Below, in pieces: positions 36,861 through 48,433 of a stretch of 64,000 bases of DNA (position 1 is its first letter; each line of letters starts with the position of its first letter). Source of the stretch: Acridotheres tristis (lineage: Eukaryota; Chordata; Aves; Passeriformes; Sturnidae); the NCBI GenBank assembly GCA_037013685.1, contig CM072889.1, positions 15,323,976-15,387,975 on the forward strand, given 5' to 3'. Below the pieces are notes generated by a model that was given only the letters and a program-made list of their open reading frames with translations, made no database searches and was not told the origin of the DNA. Made by a program: the position numbers and the translations under genes.

Positions 36861-37512
36861 GTATAGTTTTATTGTGGAGAAGAAGCAGCTTAACAGAGAC
36901 TTCCAAATGAGCTGCAGAAAACAGTAATTAAAATTTCACTTGCAATGTTTTAATTTGATTTTCAGTAAAGTTTTTTAAAGCAGGCTTTCCCATTGCACAA
37001 GGAAAGAAAATAAGCTGCCATTTCCTTTGCCATTAACACTGTCTCATTCAAATAAAAAAAAAAGCAAAACGTTAAGAAAATACCTCTGGTACAATAAAAA
37101 TGCTTTGCAATATGTACACACATATATATACACACACTTAGCTTTACTGTACAATATTTTAAACTTTGGGAGTGGGCATCTTATTCCTGCATCCTCTGAA
37201 TAAAAATCAACGAGGATTTTTATTTACAGTTTCATAATGCCTTTAAAGCCTGGAGACACAAGTGGAATACTCAGTGCTCATCCTTGAAAATGAGTTTTAG
37301 CCAATTCATCTGTATTTTTTCCCTGAACAATTTTGCAGTTCTGACTTTGAACTCTTGGCTCTGCCCTCCTGGGGGTTTATGGGGTCTCTAACTCTCCTCT
37401 GCAGCAGCAGCTTTCAGCCCTCTACTGCTTTATCCTTCAAATTTAAAAAGGGAGTTTCAGATCTCCTTGGAAATTCACATCCATCATTTGTCCTGCAGGT
37501 GAATTTGGTTTT

Positions 37513-37729
37513 TTAAGTACTTTTTGCTGAGCCTGGGCTGTGGTATAAAGAGAGAATCCACACTCTTATTATCTGTACAGATAATTTTTCCAGCAGATGC
37601 CTGTCCAAGCCAAACTCCTTTTGCTGACTGTTATTCTTCACTATTAAACTGTTTTCTTTATTCAAGATAACATCGAGTAATTTCATAAATACTGTATCCA
37701 AACACACTTGCTGCTCATTTATCAACTCC
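37513..37729 (-). other. Unidentified open frame, possible last exon of a minus-strand gene
   Basis: A minus-strand frame of 72 codons runs from just after a good acceptor (TTTTTTAGGATTAAACCTCTCAG, AG at about 37731) to a TAA stop. It encodes a Leu/Lys/Glu-rich peptide that includes EKELINEQQVCLDTVFMKLL. Downstream, 36.86-37.5 kb is AT-rich with several AATAAA motifs on the minus strand, as in a 3'UTR. Codon use is AT-rich, unlike CYSLTR1 next to it, which weakens the coding case. I do not recognise the product. It lies 3' of CYSLTR1 and could be an alternative CYSLTR1 terminal exon, a separate gene or chance. Confidence 0.25.
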
Positions 37730-38053
37730 TTCTCCAACTGAGAGGTTTAATCCTAAAAAATTTATATTTCTGTTGGGATGTGTCGCACATTTTCGGCCGG
37801 GCTCTGCTCCAGCAGAGCTGGAGCTACCTTCCTTCAGATCCCCTGGAAAAGTACAGGAATGTTTCCCTCCATCCAAGAGTTTGAAGTTTTTCTTTACAGA
37901 AGAAATGTTTTTTCAGCATCACCTCTCATCCAGACTCAGATTTTGAATCTCCAGCTCTTCCTAAAGATCTTTCCAAGGGCCTCGTGTTGCCCCTTTGCTG
38001 CCAGGTGTGGGTGAGGTGAACACTCTGGAACAGGATCAAACATCCTGGAGAGC

Positions 38054-38069
38054 TTTATTTATATTTATT
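38054..38069 (-). terminator. CYSLTR1: CYSLTR1 candidate poly(A) signals
   Basis: Two overlapping-region AATAAA hexamers on the minus strand (38069-38064 and 38059-38054), about 820 bp after the CYSLTR1 stop. They are the first such pair met downstream. Further hexamers at 36.8-37.3 kb could serve a longer 3'UTR. Confidence 0.45.
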
Positions 38070-38887
38070 ATTAATTTAAACACCCTTGGCCAATAGCTGA
38101 GAAAGGCAAATCTGACTCCAAGCATGCAGAGCTCCACTTTTACCTAAAACTTCCCCAAAAACTGGAGTGATATTCTGAGTCCTGCAGCCATCACTTCAGG
38201 ACCAGTCCCACTGAAATAAGGCTCCCTCTTATCCTTATTCCTAAGTTATCCTGCACAGTAGGATATTGCAATTTTACAACTGATCTCATGGATTTTTCTA
38301 GAAACTGGGAAAACACTGGCAAATCTGCTGCTCACCAAAGCCTCTCAAACTGCTCATGGCATGGGAGAGGGGCCCATCCTGATCTGCAGCCCAGGAACAG
38401 CCCTGGGAGCCTAAAACACATCTAATGATCATAAAAACCAAATCCAGAGGCAGCTGGGAGCAGGGCAGGAATTATCCCAGCCTTGCTGTGTAAATAACTT
38501 GACTGTTTGAAGATCCAGTGAAAGCTCTGCCCTTGCTGTTTGTCAGGAGCTCCCCATGCTCTGCAGGCTCTGTTTACATTTCCCACTGGCTCGGGGAATT
38601 AACGCTCTTGGAAAGTTGTGAAATGAAGCAAATGCCCAAATATAGCCTTGGAAGGGTTTGGGAGTTCAGCAGCAGCTCCAGGGTTTGTTGGTGGTGGCTG
38701 CTCTGTCCCACGTGGCTCTGGGGGTCTCAGGGGCTGCCCAGCCCCAGCAGTGGCTCTGCCACCAAGTACCACAAACCAGGGACTGTCCACAGTTATTTAA
38801 GTGCAACAAAGGCTTGGAAGCCTCCATCTCGTCTTCTGGAAGAGTTTGGAGATCTCCATCCAGCTCTGAGGGAAAAATTTAATCTCC

Positions 38888-39928
38888 TTACAAAGGAGCC
38901 ACAGCTGCCTTTCCATTCTCCCTCTGGCTTTCTCCAAAGGGCTCCTCATCCTTGTCCTTCACAGACACCTTTTTCCTGAAGGCTTGTGACAGGCTGGAGG
39001 AGGACACCTTCCTCAGCGTGGTGAGCCTCTGCCTGAAGTTACCCCCGGAGAAGAAGTAGAGGAGGGGGTCGAAGCAGCAGTTGGCAGCTGCCAGGGGCAG
39101 GGTGACGATGACGGCTTTCTGCAGGAACATGGCTTCCCCGCAGCCGGGGCCCCGCCGGCGCAGCGCGTGCAGGTGCACGGTGCGCAGGACGTGGTAGGGC
39201 GTGAAGCTCACCAGGAAGGTGGCGGTGACGATGACGATCATCCACACGGCCTTGCGGCGGTTGGCCTCGTTCTTCCGCAGGGAGTTGCGCAGCAGCGTGC
39301 GGATGATCATGGCGTAGCAGATGGTGATGACGACGAAGGGGAAGATGAAGCCCACGAAGAGGGCGATGAGATCCAGGATCACCACCACGTTCGTCTTGTG
39401 GGAGTTCTCCGGCGGCTCGAAGCACTTGGTCTTGTTGCCGTGCTGGTACGTCCCGTTGCGCAGGAAGGGCGCGCTCGTCAGCGTGACAAACACCCAGATG
39501 CCGACGCACACAAACTTGGCCTTCCTCTCCGACACCAGGCCGATGTTGCGCACCGGGAAGACGATGGCGATGCAGCGGAAGAAGCTCATGGCCGTCATGA
39601 AGAAGATGCTGCAGTAGAGGTTGACGTAGAGCGCGTAGGACGAGAGGCGGCAGAGGAAGTCGCTGAAGAACCAGTGGCCCTTGTGCACGTAGTAGATGAC
39701 GCGCAGGGGCAGGGTGAGCACGCAGAGGAAGTCGGACAGCGCCAGGTTGAGCATGTAGACCTGGAAGGCCGTTTTCTGGCGGTACGTGCGGATCAGCACG
39801 TAGAGCACCACGCCGTTCCCCACAAAGCCCATGATGCTGATCATGGAGTAGAGCGTGGAGTAGACGCTGTTGCGGAAGTCGTCGATGGAGTGGTGGTGGC
39901 ACGAGAGGTTGGGGGACAGCGCTGTCAT
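38888..39928 (-). CDS. CYSLTR1: CYSLTR1, cysteinyl leukotriene receptor 1
   Basis: An intact single-exon coding region for 346 residues, close to the mammalian length of about 337. The product is a plasma-membrane class A GPCR for the leukotrienes LTD4 and LTC4, coupled mainly through Gq in mammals. Family-diagnostic stretches are [14 protein letters not shown] before TM1, [14 protein letters not shown] in TM2, [20 protein letters not shown] in TM3, [14 protein letters not shown] in TM6 and [17 protein letters not shown] in TM7/helix 8. The DRY site is FRC (117-119), as in human CYSLTR1, and NPxxY is DPLLY. C93 and C169 should form the conserved disulfide. N-glycosylation sequons occur at N7, N158 and N165. 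The start has a good context (GGCACCATGA) and lies 31 bp inside an exon that begins at 39959 after a CCCCCCTAG acceptor. The tail is Lys/Ser-rich. The coding exon is much richer in CpG than its surroundings. Confidence 0.97.
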   Translation of the reverse strand: MTALSPNLSCHHHSIDDFRNSVYSTLYSMISIMGFVGNGVVLYVLIRTYRQKTAFQVYMLNLALSDFLCVLTLPLRVIYYVHKGHWFFSDFLCRLSSYALYVNLYCSIFFMTAMSFFRCIAIVFPVRNIGLVSERKAKFVCVGIWVFVTLTSAPFLRNGTYQHGNKTKCFEPPENSHKTNVVVILDLIALFVGFIFPFVVITICYAMIIRTLLRNSLRKNEANRRKAVWMIVIVTATFLVSFTPYHVLRTVHLHALRRRGPGCGEAMFLQKAVIVTLPLAAANCCFDPLLYFFSGGNFRQRLTTLRKVSSSSLSQAFRKKVSVKDKDEEPFGESQRENGKAAVAPL

Positions 39929-39959
39929 GGTGCCCAGCTCCCTGGGGATGGTGTCAGGC
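39929..39959 (-). other. CYSLTR1: CYSLTR1 5'UTR part of the coding exon, splice acceptor at 39960
   Basis: Minus strand reads CTTTTCCCCCCTAG then GCCTGACACC. This is a strong pyrimidine tract and AG just before the ATG, and it implies at least one upstream noncoding exon, as is usual for this receptor. Confidence 0.8.
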
Positions 39960-40132
39960 CTAGGGGGGAAAAGCAGGTGAGGTAAAGCAGCACGGGAAAA
40001 TCAATATCCGTGATGAAATAAGAGGGAAAACCTGTCATCTGTCTCAGGTGTGGATCTGACCCGTCCCCACTGCATCCACCTTTCTCCACCCGGTACCGAC
40101 AGCTGGTTATGAGTGACAACATGTGGCAGAGT

Positions 40133-40390
40133 CATGGAATCACATCACAGGACCATGGAATCCTTAAGGCTGGAAAAGACCCTTGAGACCATCGAGTCCA
40201 ACCATCAAGCACCACCACCACGATCACCACTAATCCATGTCCTCAAGTGCCACATCCCTACGTTTTGGAACATATGATGGCTCCAGCACCTCCCTGGGCA
40301 CCCTGTTCAGGGTTTGACAAGCCTTTTGGTGAAAGAATTTTTCCTAATATCCAATCTAAACCTCCCCTGGTGCAAGTTGAGGCCAAGTCA
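40133..40390 (-). mobile_element. CR1 LINE 3' fragment
   Basis: GGCTGGAAAAGACCCTTGAG, ACCATCGAGTCCAACCATCA, CTCCCTGGGCACCCTGTTCA and AATTTTTCCTAATATCCAAT in order. Reverse-complement orientation. Confidence 0.9.
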
Positions 40391-41539
40391 TCAGGACATT
40401 AAAATACAAAAAAAATTTCTTAACTCCTCACAAACTGAGGCAGCTACTCAGTAAAACAGCAGAGAGGGATAACAAAGGTGACAATGGCACTATGGAATTT
40501 AAAATAGGAGGAGCAGTCCTGGACCCTAGTAATTGTTCAGTCCTAATTCTCCTCTTTTTTTTTTTTTTTAATTGATTTTCAGTTTTTAAGGGTTCAAATG
40601 CAGAACCTGCCTTGCAGCCTGAGACCATGAAAAGCTATGAGATCAGAACTGAGGACAAGAGCCAGCTGAAATAACAGGACACCACAACAACAACAAAAGC
40701 AGAAGCTGGGTCAAGATCAGCCATGAGAAGCAACTGTACCATGAATATGCTCAAAATTGCTATTAGATGTGTTTTTACCCATAAAAGAAACTTGACAGTA
40801 TTAGGTTCTCTGTCTGCCCCCAGGACTTAGAGAAGTCAGAGTTCAGAATCGCTCTGGGATGCTCAAGCTTTCCAAGTGTCAGCTAAATTTCAGCTATTTT
40901 GGTGTTTTCACACTTTTATGAGTCTTTGGATTATCTGCAATACACAAACGAGCTAAAGCTGAGCACGTGTCAGTGAGGGGACTGTCACCACCCGAGGGTA
41001 GAGGGGTGATGTTCATTAGAAATTCTGAGCAAAGCCACCAGTCCACGTGTCAACGATCTTTTATGCTTTTATTACATTATGGCTTTAATTCCAGCAAACC
41101 AGCCCACAATTTAAACAACCTCTCGAGGTATTTGTCCAAAAGACAAGCAAGACTTGTTTTCTATCGTGTTTCCAAACATAATTTGAGTTTTGCAATTAAA
41201 AGGAAACTGATGGTTACATTCCAACTGCTTAAGCGTGAGAGAACATCACACCCAGAAATGCACCGATAAAAAACAAGAATCTCACAAAACAGCATTTCTC
41301 AGCTGAGGCTCTACGTTTGCATTATGACTTGAAGAAAAGCGTCTCTTCTTTTATTCTGTGGAAAAGCAACTTTTATTTGTACAGTCACAGTTCACTGAAC
41401 CATTTATTTGTGTGCTGGTGGATTCAGCTCACTGGGAAAGGGAACAGCAGTGGATGAAAAAAGGTTCACAAAGAGAGCAAAACGCTAAATTACTGCTGCT
41501 CTCCCAGTGTGATGTAGCACAGATAAATTAATAGTTTGC

Positions 41540-41932
41540 CATAGAATCATAGATTAGTTTGTGTTGGAAAGGGCATTAAAGCTCATCCCATTCCACCCCT
41601 GCCGTGGGCAGAGACACCTTCCACTATCCCAGGTCCCTTGGACACTTCCAGGGATGGGGCAGCCGCAGCTTCTCTGGGCACCCTGCGCCAGATTCTCACA
41701 GGAAATCACTTCTTTCCAACATCCCACCTATCCCCGGCAGTGGAAGCCATTCCCTGTGTCCTGTCCCTCCATCCCTTGTCCCAAGTCCCTATCCAGCTCT
41801 CCTGGAGCCCCTTTAGGCACTGGAAACAGCTCTAAAGTTTTCCTGGATCCTTCTCTTCTCCAGGTGAGCATCCCCAGCTCTCCCAGCCTGGCTCCATGGC
41901 AGAGGGGCTCCAGCTCTCGGAGCATCTCCGGC
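41540..41932 (-). mobile_element. CR1 LINE 3' fragment
   Basis: Starts CATAGAATCATAGATTAGTT and continues through GTGGGCAGAGACACCTTCCA, AGCTTCTCTGGGCACCCTGC, CTGGAGCCCCTTTAGGCACT, CTTCTCTTCTCCAGGTGAGC and GGGGCTCCAGCTCTCGGAGC. Nearly 400 bp, reverse-complement orientation. Confidence 0.92.
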
Positions 41933-42173
41933 CACCAGTAGATTACACTCCATTTAATTACACAGCCCAAAAGCACAAAGTCGCTGCTGTGGTTGGTTCC
42001 AAGCACGAGCACGAAGCATCCCCATCCCGAGAAACGCTCCGGGCTCCGCATTCCCTGTCTGGGGAGAGACAGGAATGCCCCAAAGCACCCAAAATTCCCT
42101 CACAAACCTCAGATCCCCTCTGCAGGCGGGGACACGGGACAGGAACGGAGCGATCGTCGCGGCGAGCGGCCGC

Positions 42174-42222
42174 TAATTAACAGCGCAGCTCATTAACAGC
42201 GCAGCTCATTAGCGGAGCGGCT
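42174..42222. repeat. Direct repeats of CATTAACAGCGCAGCT
   Basis: The 16-bp word ATTAACAGCGCAGCTC occurs twice in tandem, with a third degenerate copy ending GCGGAGCGG, just 3' of the CYSLTR1 promoter block. No factor is assigned. Confidence 0.75.
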
Positions 42223-42297
42223 GCGCTCCGGGAGGGATTCAGCGGCTCAAACCGGGACACGGCACAGCCCTTAAACCCGGGATCACCCCCAGCCCCG

Positions 42298-42368
42298 GTG
42301 CAGCCCCGATGCAGCCCCGGTGCAGCCCCGATGCAGCCCCGATGCAGCCCCGGTGCAGCCCCGGTGCC
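42298..42368. repeat. 11-bp GC-rich minisatellite
   Basis: Six to seven copies of TGCAGCCCCGR starting just inside the proposed CYSLTR1 first intron. The copies differ only at the final R (A or G). Confidence 0.9.
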
Positions 42369-42376
42369 GCCCTTAC

Positions 42377-42410
42377 CGGAGCGCTGCGGGGTCGGAGCGG
42401 GCGCGGATCT
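42377..42410 (-). other. CYSLTR1: Candidate CYSLTR1 noncoding exon 1
   Basis: Minus strand reads GCAGCGCTCCG then GTAAGG at 42376-42371, a good donor within the only GC-rich block upstream of CYSLTR1. The 5' end is estimated from the TTTAAG element about 30 bp upstream. Whether this exon feeds CYSLTR1 is inferred from position and strand only. Confidence 0.45.
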
Positions 42411-42520
42411 GTCCCAGGCGCGCCCCCGCAGCTCTTAAAGCCGGGCGCGCCCCCGAGCCCGCCCCCAGCCCCGCCCTGGCCCCACCGGGACCCCGAAATC
42501 TTCAGTTTTCCCAAGGTTTT
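42411..42520 (-). promoter_or_regulatory. CYSLTR1: GC-rich promoter, probably of CYSLTR1
   Basis: A short GC-rich, CpG-containing block with GC boxes (GGGGCGGGCT-like and GGGCGGGGCT, 42,460-42,476) and GGCGCGCC words. A CTTTAAGA element at 42440-42433 (minus strand) is placed where a TATA-like box would be relative to the proposed exon. Confidence 0.5.
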
Positions 42521-43129
42521 CCCACCTTCCTAGGAAATAGCACTTGGAAGCATCCCAGCCGTGCCCACACCCCTCGGTCTGGTGGGAACTCACGGGGTCC
42601 CCTCCTTGGTTTGTTTGTTTTTTTTCTTTACTCCTGCTTGTAACTGGCAGGGAGCTCATCTCTGATACCGGAGTTAACAACCCTGTTTAAAAATAGTTTT
42701 TTAGGAGATTTTTTTTTGTGTTGGTCTCCTAGGAGGGATAACAGAATTCTCATGAATTTAGCATTCCTTTCTTCCAGCATCCCAAAATACTTGTATTTGT
42801 CTATCTTTTTTTTAAACAACTGTGGTTTTGCTAAGAAAGAAAACAACCAAAAAAGCCCACATCAAAAATAAAAACCACCCCCCAAACAAAACCAAACAAA
42901 CTTCAAGGCTATATCAAAGTATTACTTTTCTCAAATTTGAACATATTAAGCATGGCCTGTTCCATTCTGAATTTTCAATTTATTATATTGGCTTTTTTTT
43001 TTTTTTTTTTGTTTTTTGAGGCTGTATGATATGCCATTCCCACCTTTTGCTAAGGAGTTAAGGAATTCTTCTATTCTCCCATCCCCAGATTTGACTGGAA
43101 TGTGGATGATCTCAGGGGGCTGGGTAGTG

Positions 43130-43345
43130 GGGAAGCTTTTGGCTTCTCTGGGGCAGTGGGGAATCCTTTGGGGGAACAAACCTTTATCCCTGGTGGGAAC
43201 AGCTCCAAGTGGCACTGGAGCATCTGGAAGTGTCCAAGGCTGGGTTGGAGCATCCTGGTCCAGTGGAAGGTGTCCCTGCCCATGGCAGGGGTGGGACTGG
43301 ATGGACTTTAAGGTCCTTTCCAACCCAAATCATTTCCTGATTGAA
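43130..43345 (+). mobile_element. CR1 LINE 3' end, plus orientation
   Basis: Sense CR1 tail: GGAAGTGTCCAAGGCTGGGT, TGGAAGGTGTCCCTGCCCAT, GGCAGGGGTGGGACTGGATG and TAAGGTCCTTTCCAACCCAA. The left limit is approximate. Confidence 0.88.
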
Positions 43346-43792
43346 GCCAGCCCTGCTGAACTCACCACGTAGGTCACTGTCCCCATGGACATGTCCCTGT
43401 CCTCATGGGCATCCCTGGTTCCCACCTGGTGCTGCCATCCCCAGGCTCAGCCTGTCCAGCTCTGCTCCAAGTGCTGGCAGCAGTGACCCCACATTTCCCT
43501 GCTGTGACCCCACACCAGCACAGCTCTCCCACGGTGCTGCCCTTGTGTGAGAGAGAATTCCCAGCCATTTCTCCTTGCCCCAGCCCCATTTTTATGGCTC
43601 CTTTTGGAGTTTCCAAAGCCAGGGTGCTGTGGACATGGCAGTTTCTCTTTGACCATGAACTGTGAAGGTGTGTGAGAAGGAAATTCATATTTTCCCTCTG
43701 CCTTTCCCGAGAGCTTCCTCCCCTGCCCATGCCCAGGAAATGTGTCCAGCTCCCAAGAGCTGCTCAGCAGCATATTGGAAACAGTGAAAGCA

Positions 43793-43935
43793 CAGGATCA
43801 TGGGATAATTCAGGCTGGAGGGGACATCAGGAGATCTCCAGTGCAGCTCCTGCTCCATCCAGGCCAGGCCAGGCTGCTCAGGGCTTTGTCCCACCTGATT
43901 TTGAAGACTTTCAAGACTTTCAGCACAATTCCTTG
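43793..43935 (-). mobile_element. CR1-like LINE fragment
   Basis: AGGATCATGGGATAATTCAG, GCTGGAGGGGACATCAGGAG and GGCCAGGCTGCTCAGGGCTT. Reverse-complement CR1 tail of a more diverged type. Confidence 0.7.
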
Positions 43936-44027
43936 TGCTGCCTTCAATCTCCTGTACTGGGACCTGCCTCTGGAGTTTGTTTTAATTGTGGTGCACATTC
44001 TGCTGTTACTCCACTCAGCCATTCTTC

Positions 44028-44155
44028 TGCTTTTTTTGCTCCCTTTCCTGGCTATTCCTTCTGCTTTTTTCTACTTAGTTGTTCCTTCTCCTTTTCTTTT
44101 TATTTTCTTTATATATTTTTTTCTGTTCCTTTTTATTTTCTGCCTTTCACTCTCA
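44028..44155. repeat. Pyrimidine-rich tract
   Basis: About 125 bp of T/C-rich sequence with few purines. No exon could be attached to it. Confidence 0.75.
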
Positions 44156-45827
44156 AGAACAGGAAGATTTCTAGTTGCAAAGTCAGACTGAGGTTGTTGT
44201 GGGATCGAGGAGGCTGCTCCTGCTCCAGATGTGCTGGAATTGCAGCCAGAGTTTTGGTGGGCAGGGTTTCCATGCTGGATCCAGGAGGAGCTCAGACTGC
44301 AGCTCTGACACCACGGGGCAAAGATCACACGTGGAATTTGGGGTGGGCAGGACTGCAGTATCTCCCTGATACAGCAACATGTGAGGAGATCCAGAGGAGA
44401 ACAAGGGGAGGGGAGGACTCCTAAAAGGAATCTTGGATGAGTTCCCAGAGGAATGAGGATGAAGAAGACCCCAACAAAGCGATCCCCATCAGGTCTGATA
44501 AGAGCAATTTGATGCTGGGGCTGTAACTCCTCTGATTCCCTTTCCAGAGGACAACGGGATAAGGAATAAAGGCACAAATGAGGCTTTGGAAATCTGTCTG
44601 GGACCATCCAAATCTGGGAAAAACCTGACCATGCTTTAGGGTTGTCACTCAGCACTGATTTCCCTCCATTGCCTTCTCCCCCAAATTTCTGTAACTCCAG
44701 CCAAAACATTCCAAGAAGTTACAAATGACACCAGATTCCAACAGCTTGAGCCCTTCCTCGAGTATCCTGAATGCCACTGATCCAGCACGCTGCTTATCTC
44801 TTTACTGCAGGACTTCCAGACAACTTCCTAAAAGCCTAAATACTTTCCAGAGTGAATGAAAAATCCCTCCAGCATTGGCAACTTCCTCCACTCCGTCTGT
44901 TCAAGAAGGGGGAGAGCAGAAAGGTGGGGTTTGGTGAGGAAACAAACATTTTAACAATGTTGCATTCTCTTTCCTCTCCTGTGACTTCGCAAAATAAGTC
45001 CTTTCGCTTGGAATCTCGTGGGACAAGGATGGCGTCCCAGCTTCAGACTTGCCCCAAGATATTTGGAGTGGGCTGGGCTGTGTGACACTGGCAGGGGACT
45101 CCCAGGGGCAATGTCAGCTTCAGGATTTCACCAGAAAAGCAGGACTGTGCTGATGCCTGGAATTGGGCATGGAGACGTGGGAATGCCCTGCCCTGATTAG
45201 CTGGACCCAGCCAGTCAGGAATATCCCTCCAGAAAGTGAAATAAAGCACAGGAGGAAAGAAAAGAAAAGAAAAAAAAAAAAAGAGAGAGAAAGAGGATGG
45301 AGAGATCCTGGTGGGGGTTAATGAGGGAAGTGCACTGGAGCAGTGCCCCTGGATCTGGCAGGGAAGAGCTTCCACTGCACAGGGGTGGGAAATCAAAGGG
45401 AAAGGAGAGGTTTGGAGGTGTCCTCCCAGTGTGAGAGGAGATGAAAAGCCTTTCAATGCAATAAATTCTGTGCCCTGAAGGCTGACAGCCCAGAGTCACT
45501 CTGGAACAGGTGGCTGTGCTCTGGGAAGTGCTGGGTCAGGGCCATCCCCCCAGAGCAGGGTCAGCCCTGGGCTGGCTGGGTCAGCGTTTGGGTGACACAA
45601 AACCACACAGCAGCTGCTGTGGGATGGCTTCACCTCCCTCCTCCTCCTTTGCTTCCTCTTTTTTGGAGAAGTCATTTCTGCTGCTTGTCAGGGATATGGA
45701 ATCCCTTTGCTGTATCAGCTTCTGCACGGCTGCTTCCCCCAATGGGGGGTGCTTCTCCAGGGGATCATCCTTTATTTTCGCCTAAATTGGGTCTGTTTTT
45801 TCCCTGGACTAAGCACAGGGAATTCAC

Positions 45828-45890
45828 AGAATATTCTGAGCTGTAAGGGACCTGCAAGGAACATCAAGTCCAGCTTTTAAGGGAATGTCT
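45828..45890 (-). mobile_element. CR1 LINE 3' end, short
   Basis: TTCACAGAATATTCTGAGCT followed by GGACCTGCAAGGAACATCAA and GTCCAGC. Only the last 60 bp of a CR1 tail. Confidence 0.75.
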
Positions 45891-47857
45891 TATCCAGAGA
45901 TCAAACCCACCACCCCCAGCTCCAACAGAGAGAATCTGAGTTGTTGTCACGCTTCCAACACTGCCCCCATCTCCCCTTGGTTTTTAGGGATTGATATTAA
46001 TGAGTGACCCATGCTGGCAGCTGCAAGAAGCTGCTCCATCCCAAGCCATGAGGCCAACAAAGCTCCCCATTCCCTGGTTTTTGTGGGAAACCAGAGCTGG
46101 GGAACCTCCTGTGAAGGAAACTTCGGCCCTTGTCACTCAGCCCATCAAATCCTACTGCAAATAAAACTTTTTGAGTGGCTGCTGAGGAAGGAGGACTGAG
46201 GGAAGATGGGGAGATAGTTGGACACCTTCACCATGGTCTGCAGTCAGCATTTTTTGGGATAAAGCACTTGCTGTGCTGAGATAAATAAAATAAATTACTC
46301 CCAGGACGGAGCACAAGGACCACATTCAGCCCTTGTTATCTCAAACATTTCAGAATGATGCTGCTCTCTGACAGGCACTGATTTCTTCCCAGAAAAAGAG
46401 CTGGGGACGGAGATTGATGACAAATCTGGGAAGGACCAACGGCATCAATCAGGGACAACTGATTGTTTCTGTTTCACTGGCAGGGTTTCCTCTCAAAAAA
46501 CCCAAATCCTTTTCTGGGAACTGGAGCTGCCATGGTGTGGGGACACGGACAGGGCTGTCCCTGCTGCCACAGCTCCTGGTGCTGCAGTTCCACTCCTCCC
46601 TAAACTCCACACCAGCTTTGGAGGGATCTTTGGGACAGAGGACAGACATTTCAGGTTCTTCTGCCAAAGAAAACTTCTGAAAGGATGTTTCAATCAGAGG
46701 ATGATTCATGCAGACAAGGACCCTGACCACCCTTCTGCTGGGGTTTGGTTGGTGAAGGACCCAGCAAAGCACCAGAACTGGCCCATGTGCAATCAGCTGG
46801 TCACACTCTACGTGTGGTGTTGTGAAAGACGAGGCTTGAACTTGTACATTCCCGGAATCATTATGGGATGGGCACTGAACACCTCCGAGTCCAGCAGTGC
46901 TGGGTGCCAGGAAAACCATCCCAAGTGCCTGAGGTAATCAACCACCTCAGGAAAAAAATTAAAACCATCATCACAAAACCCTTTGAACTGCTGACTTGAA
47001 AAGCTACATTTCCTTGGTTGGGGTTTTTTTTTTGTGTCAACCTGTGAGAACAAAGAGCCACCCCTGGCTGGAGATGCTGTTCTGATAGAGCCAATTGCTG
47101 CTTCCCCTTCCTGTTTTGTACGTGGAGCACGAGGGCTGCAGCAGATGGGGCAGATAGGGCTGGCTTTGAGCTCTGCCCCCACTATTTCACAAGTCCCAGC
47201 ACAGAGAAATCACCCAGGGAATGTGCAGCATTGTCAGGTAAAAACTGCCTGAAAACATTTCTCTATTCCTCATGGTTCGTTTATGAGGAGTTGGGAAATG
47301 CTATGAGCTCTCCTGGTTTTGCTGAACCAATGGGAAATCTGTATAATATCCAAATCTCTCCAAATTATCCTTCCATCCTAATATTTTTTCCAGAATGGGG
47401 CAGACCTAAAGGTACATCAGGCTAGAACTGAGTGTGAGGATCCACCAGTGACTTTAACCCTCCCAGCTGGGGCTACTGGGAGCCTTTCTCACCCACAAAG
47501 GTAACATTTTACCTCTCTGATGATCATTTTTTGACAGAGTTTTCTCCTACCAAAACCCACCAAACTTCTTTTTTTGCTGGAAGATGAGAAAACGAACTTC
47601 CCCCTCAAAAACGCAACAGAACAAAAGCAAAAATTCCTCATGGAGAAATTCTGCTTTAATCTTCTTTTGGAAAGTAAACAAAAAAGCCAGAAACAGTCTG
47701 TAGAAATTAACCTTATCTTTTGGGAAATAGATTGGAATAAACAGCATGAGAACAAGTGGATTTTTGGCATCAATATTATTTTTAGGGTTTCTAGCATTTG
47801 GAAATTTGTTCTTATCTAAACAGAGAGGCAAATTCATGTGAATCATAATAATTAATG

Positions 47858-47925
47858 ACTCATAGAATAACCAATGTTGGGAAAGAGCTCAAAGATCCCC
47901 AAGTCCAGTTGTTGTTGGTGACAAC
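47858..47925 (-). mobile_element. CR1 LINE 3' end, short
   Basis: CTCATAGAATAACCAATGTT, GGGAAAGAGCTCAAAGATCC and CCAAGTCCAG match a CR1 terminus in reverse complement. Confidence 0.75.
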
Positions 47926-48433
47926 TGGAGCCTGTATTTATTTAGTGTGTCTTGTGCTATAAATCGCTGCTGGGAATTTGAGGATGGCCAGAGAATTATC
48001 TGGGACACAGCACACATCCAGTATTTTCCACAGAATCCCAGAGATCATGTTCAGCATCTCGTGTTGGAATGAAACTGCAGCTCCTGCCAGAGGCTTTTCT
48101 CAGGAAAAATCCATCAGGATGCAAATCCTGCCTTGCATTTGAACAGCTCCATGTTAGCTGTGGATACATCCATGTGGAAATCAGATTTTCCTTAAAAACT
48201 ATTAAGAAGAAATGCCAGGTCAGTTAAACATCCATAATTAATCTTTGATGATCAAACATACTTTGCCATGGGATTAATCTTTTATTTATTCACATTTTAT
48301 TTTATTTGCACCTGTGCTCTCTGTTCTCATCCACAGTTTTACCCTGGGAAGACATGGGGAACAAAATCCAAGACCAACTTCCCAGGAAAAACCCCATTTT
48401 TCACCAGCTGCATAATAACCACCAGTGGAACTG

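Larger units (their letters stand above)
39961..42376 (-). other. CYSLTR1: CYSLTR1 5' intron
   Basis: About 2.4 kb between the coding exon and the GC-rich promoter block. It contains two CR1 fragments (40133-40390, 41540-41932), unassigned AT-rich sequence between them and, next to the proposed donor, an 11-bp minisatellite. Confidence 0.6.

Noticed and set aside
39039..39985. 287-codon second frame and 272-codon antisense frame over CYSLTR1
   Set aside because: Shadows caused by the GC-rich third positions of CYSLTR1. His/Ala/Arg-rich with no family match.
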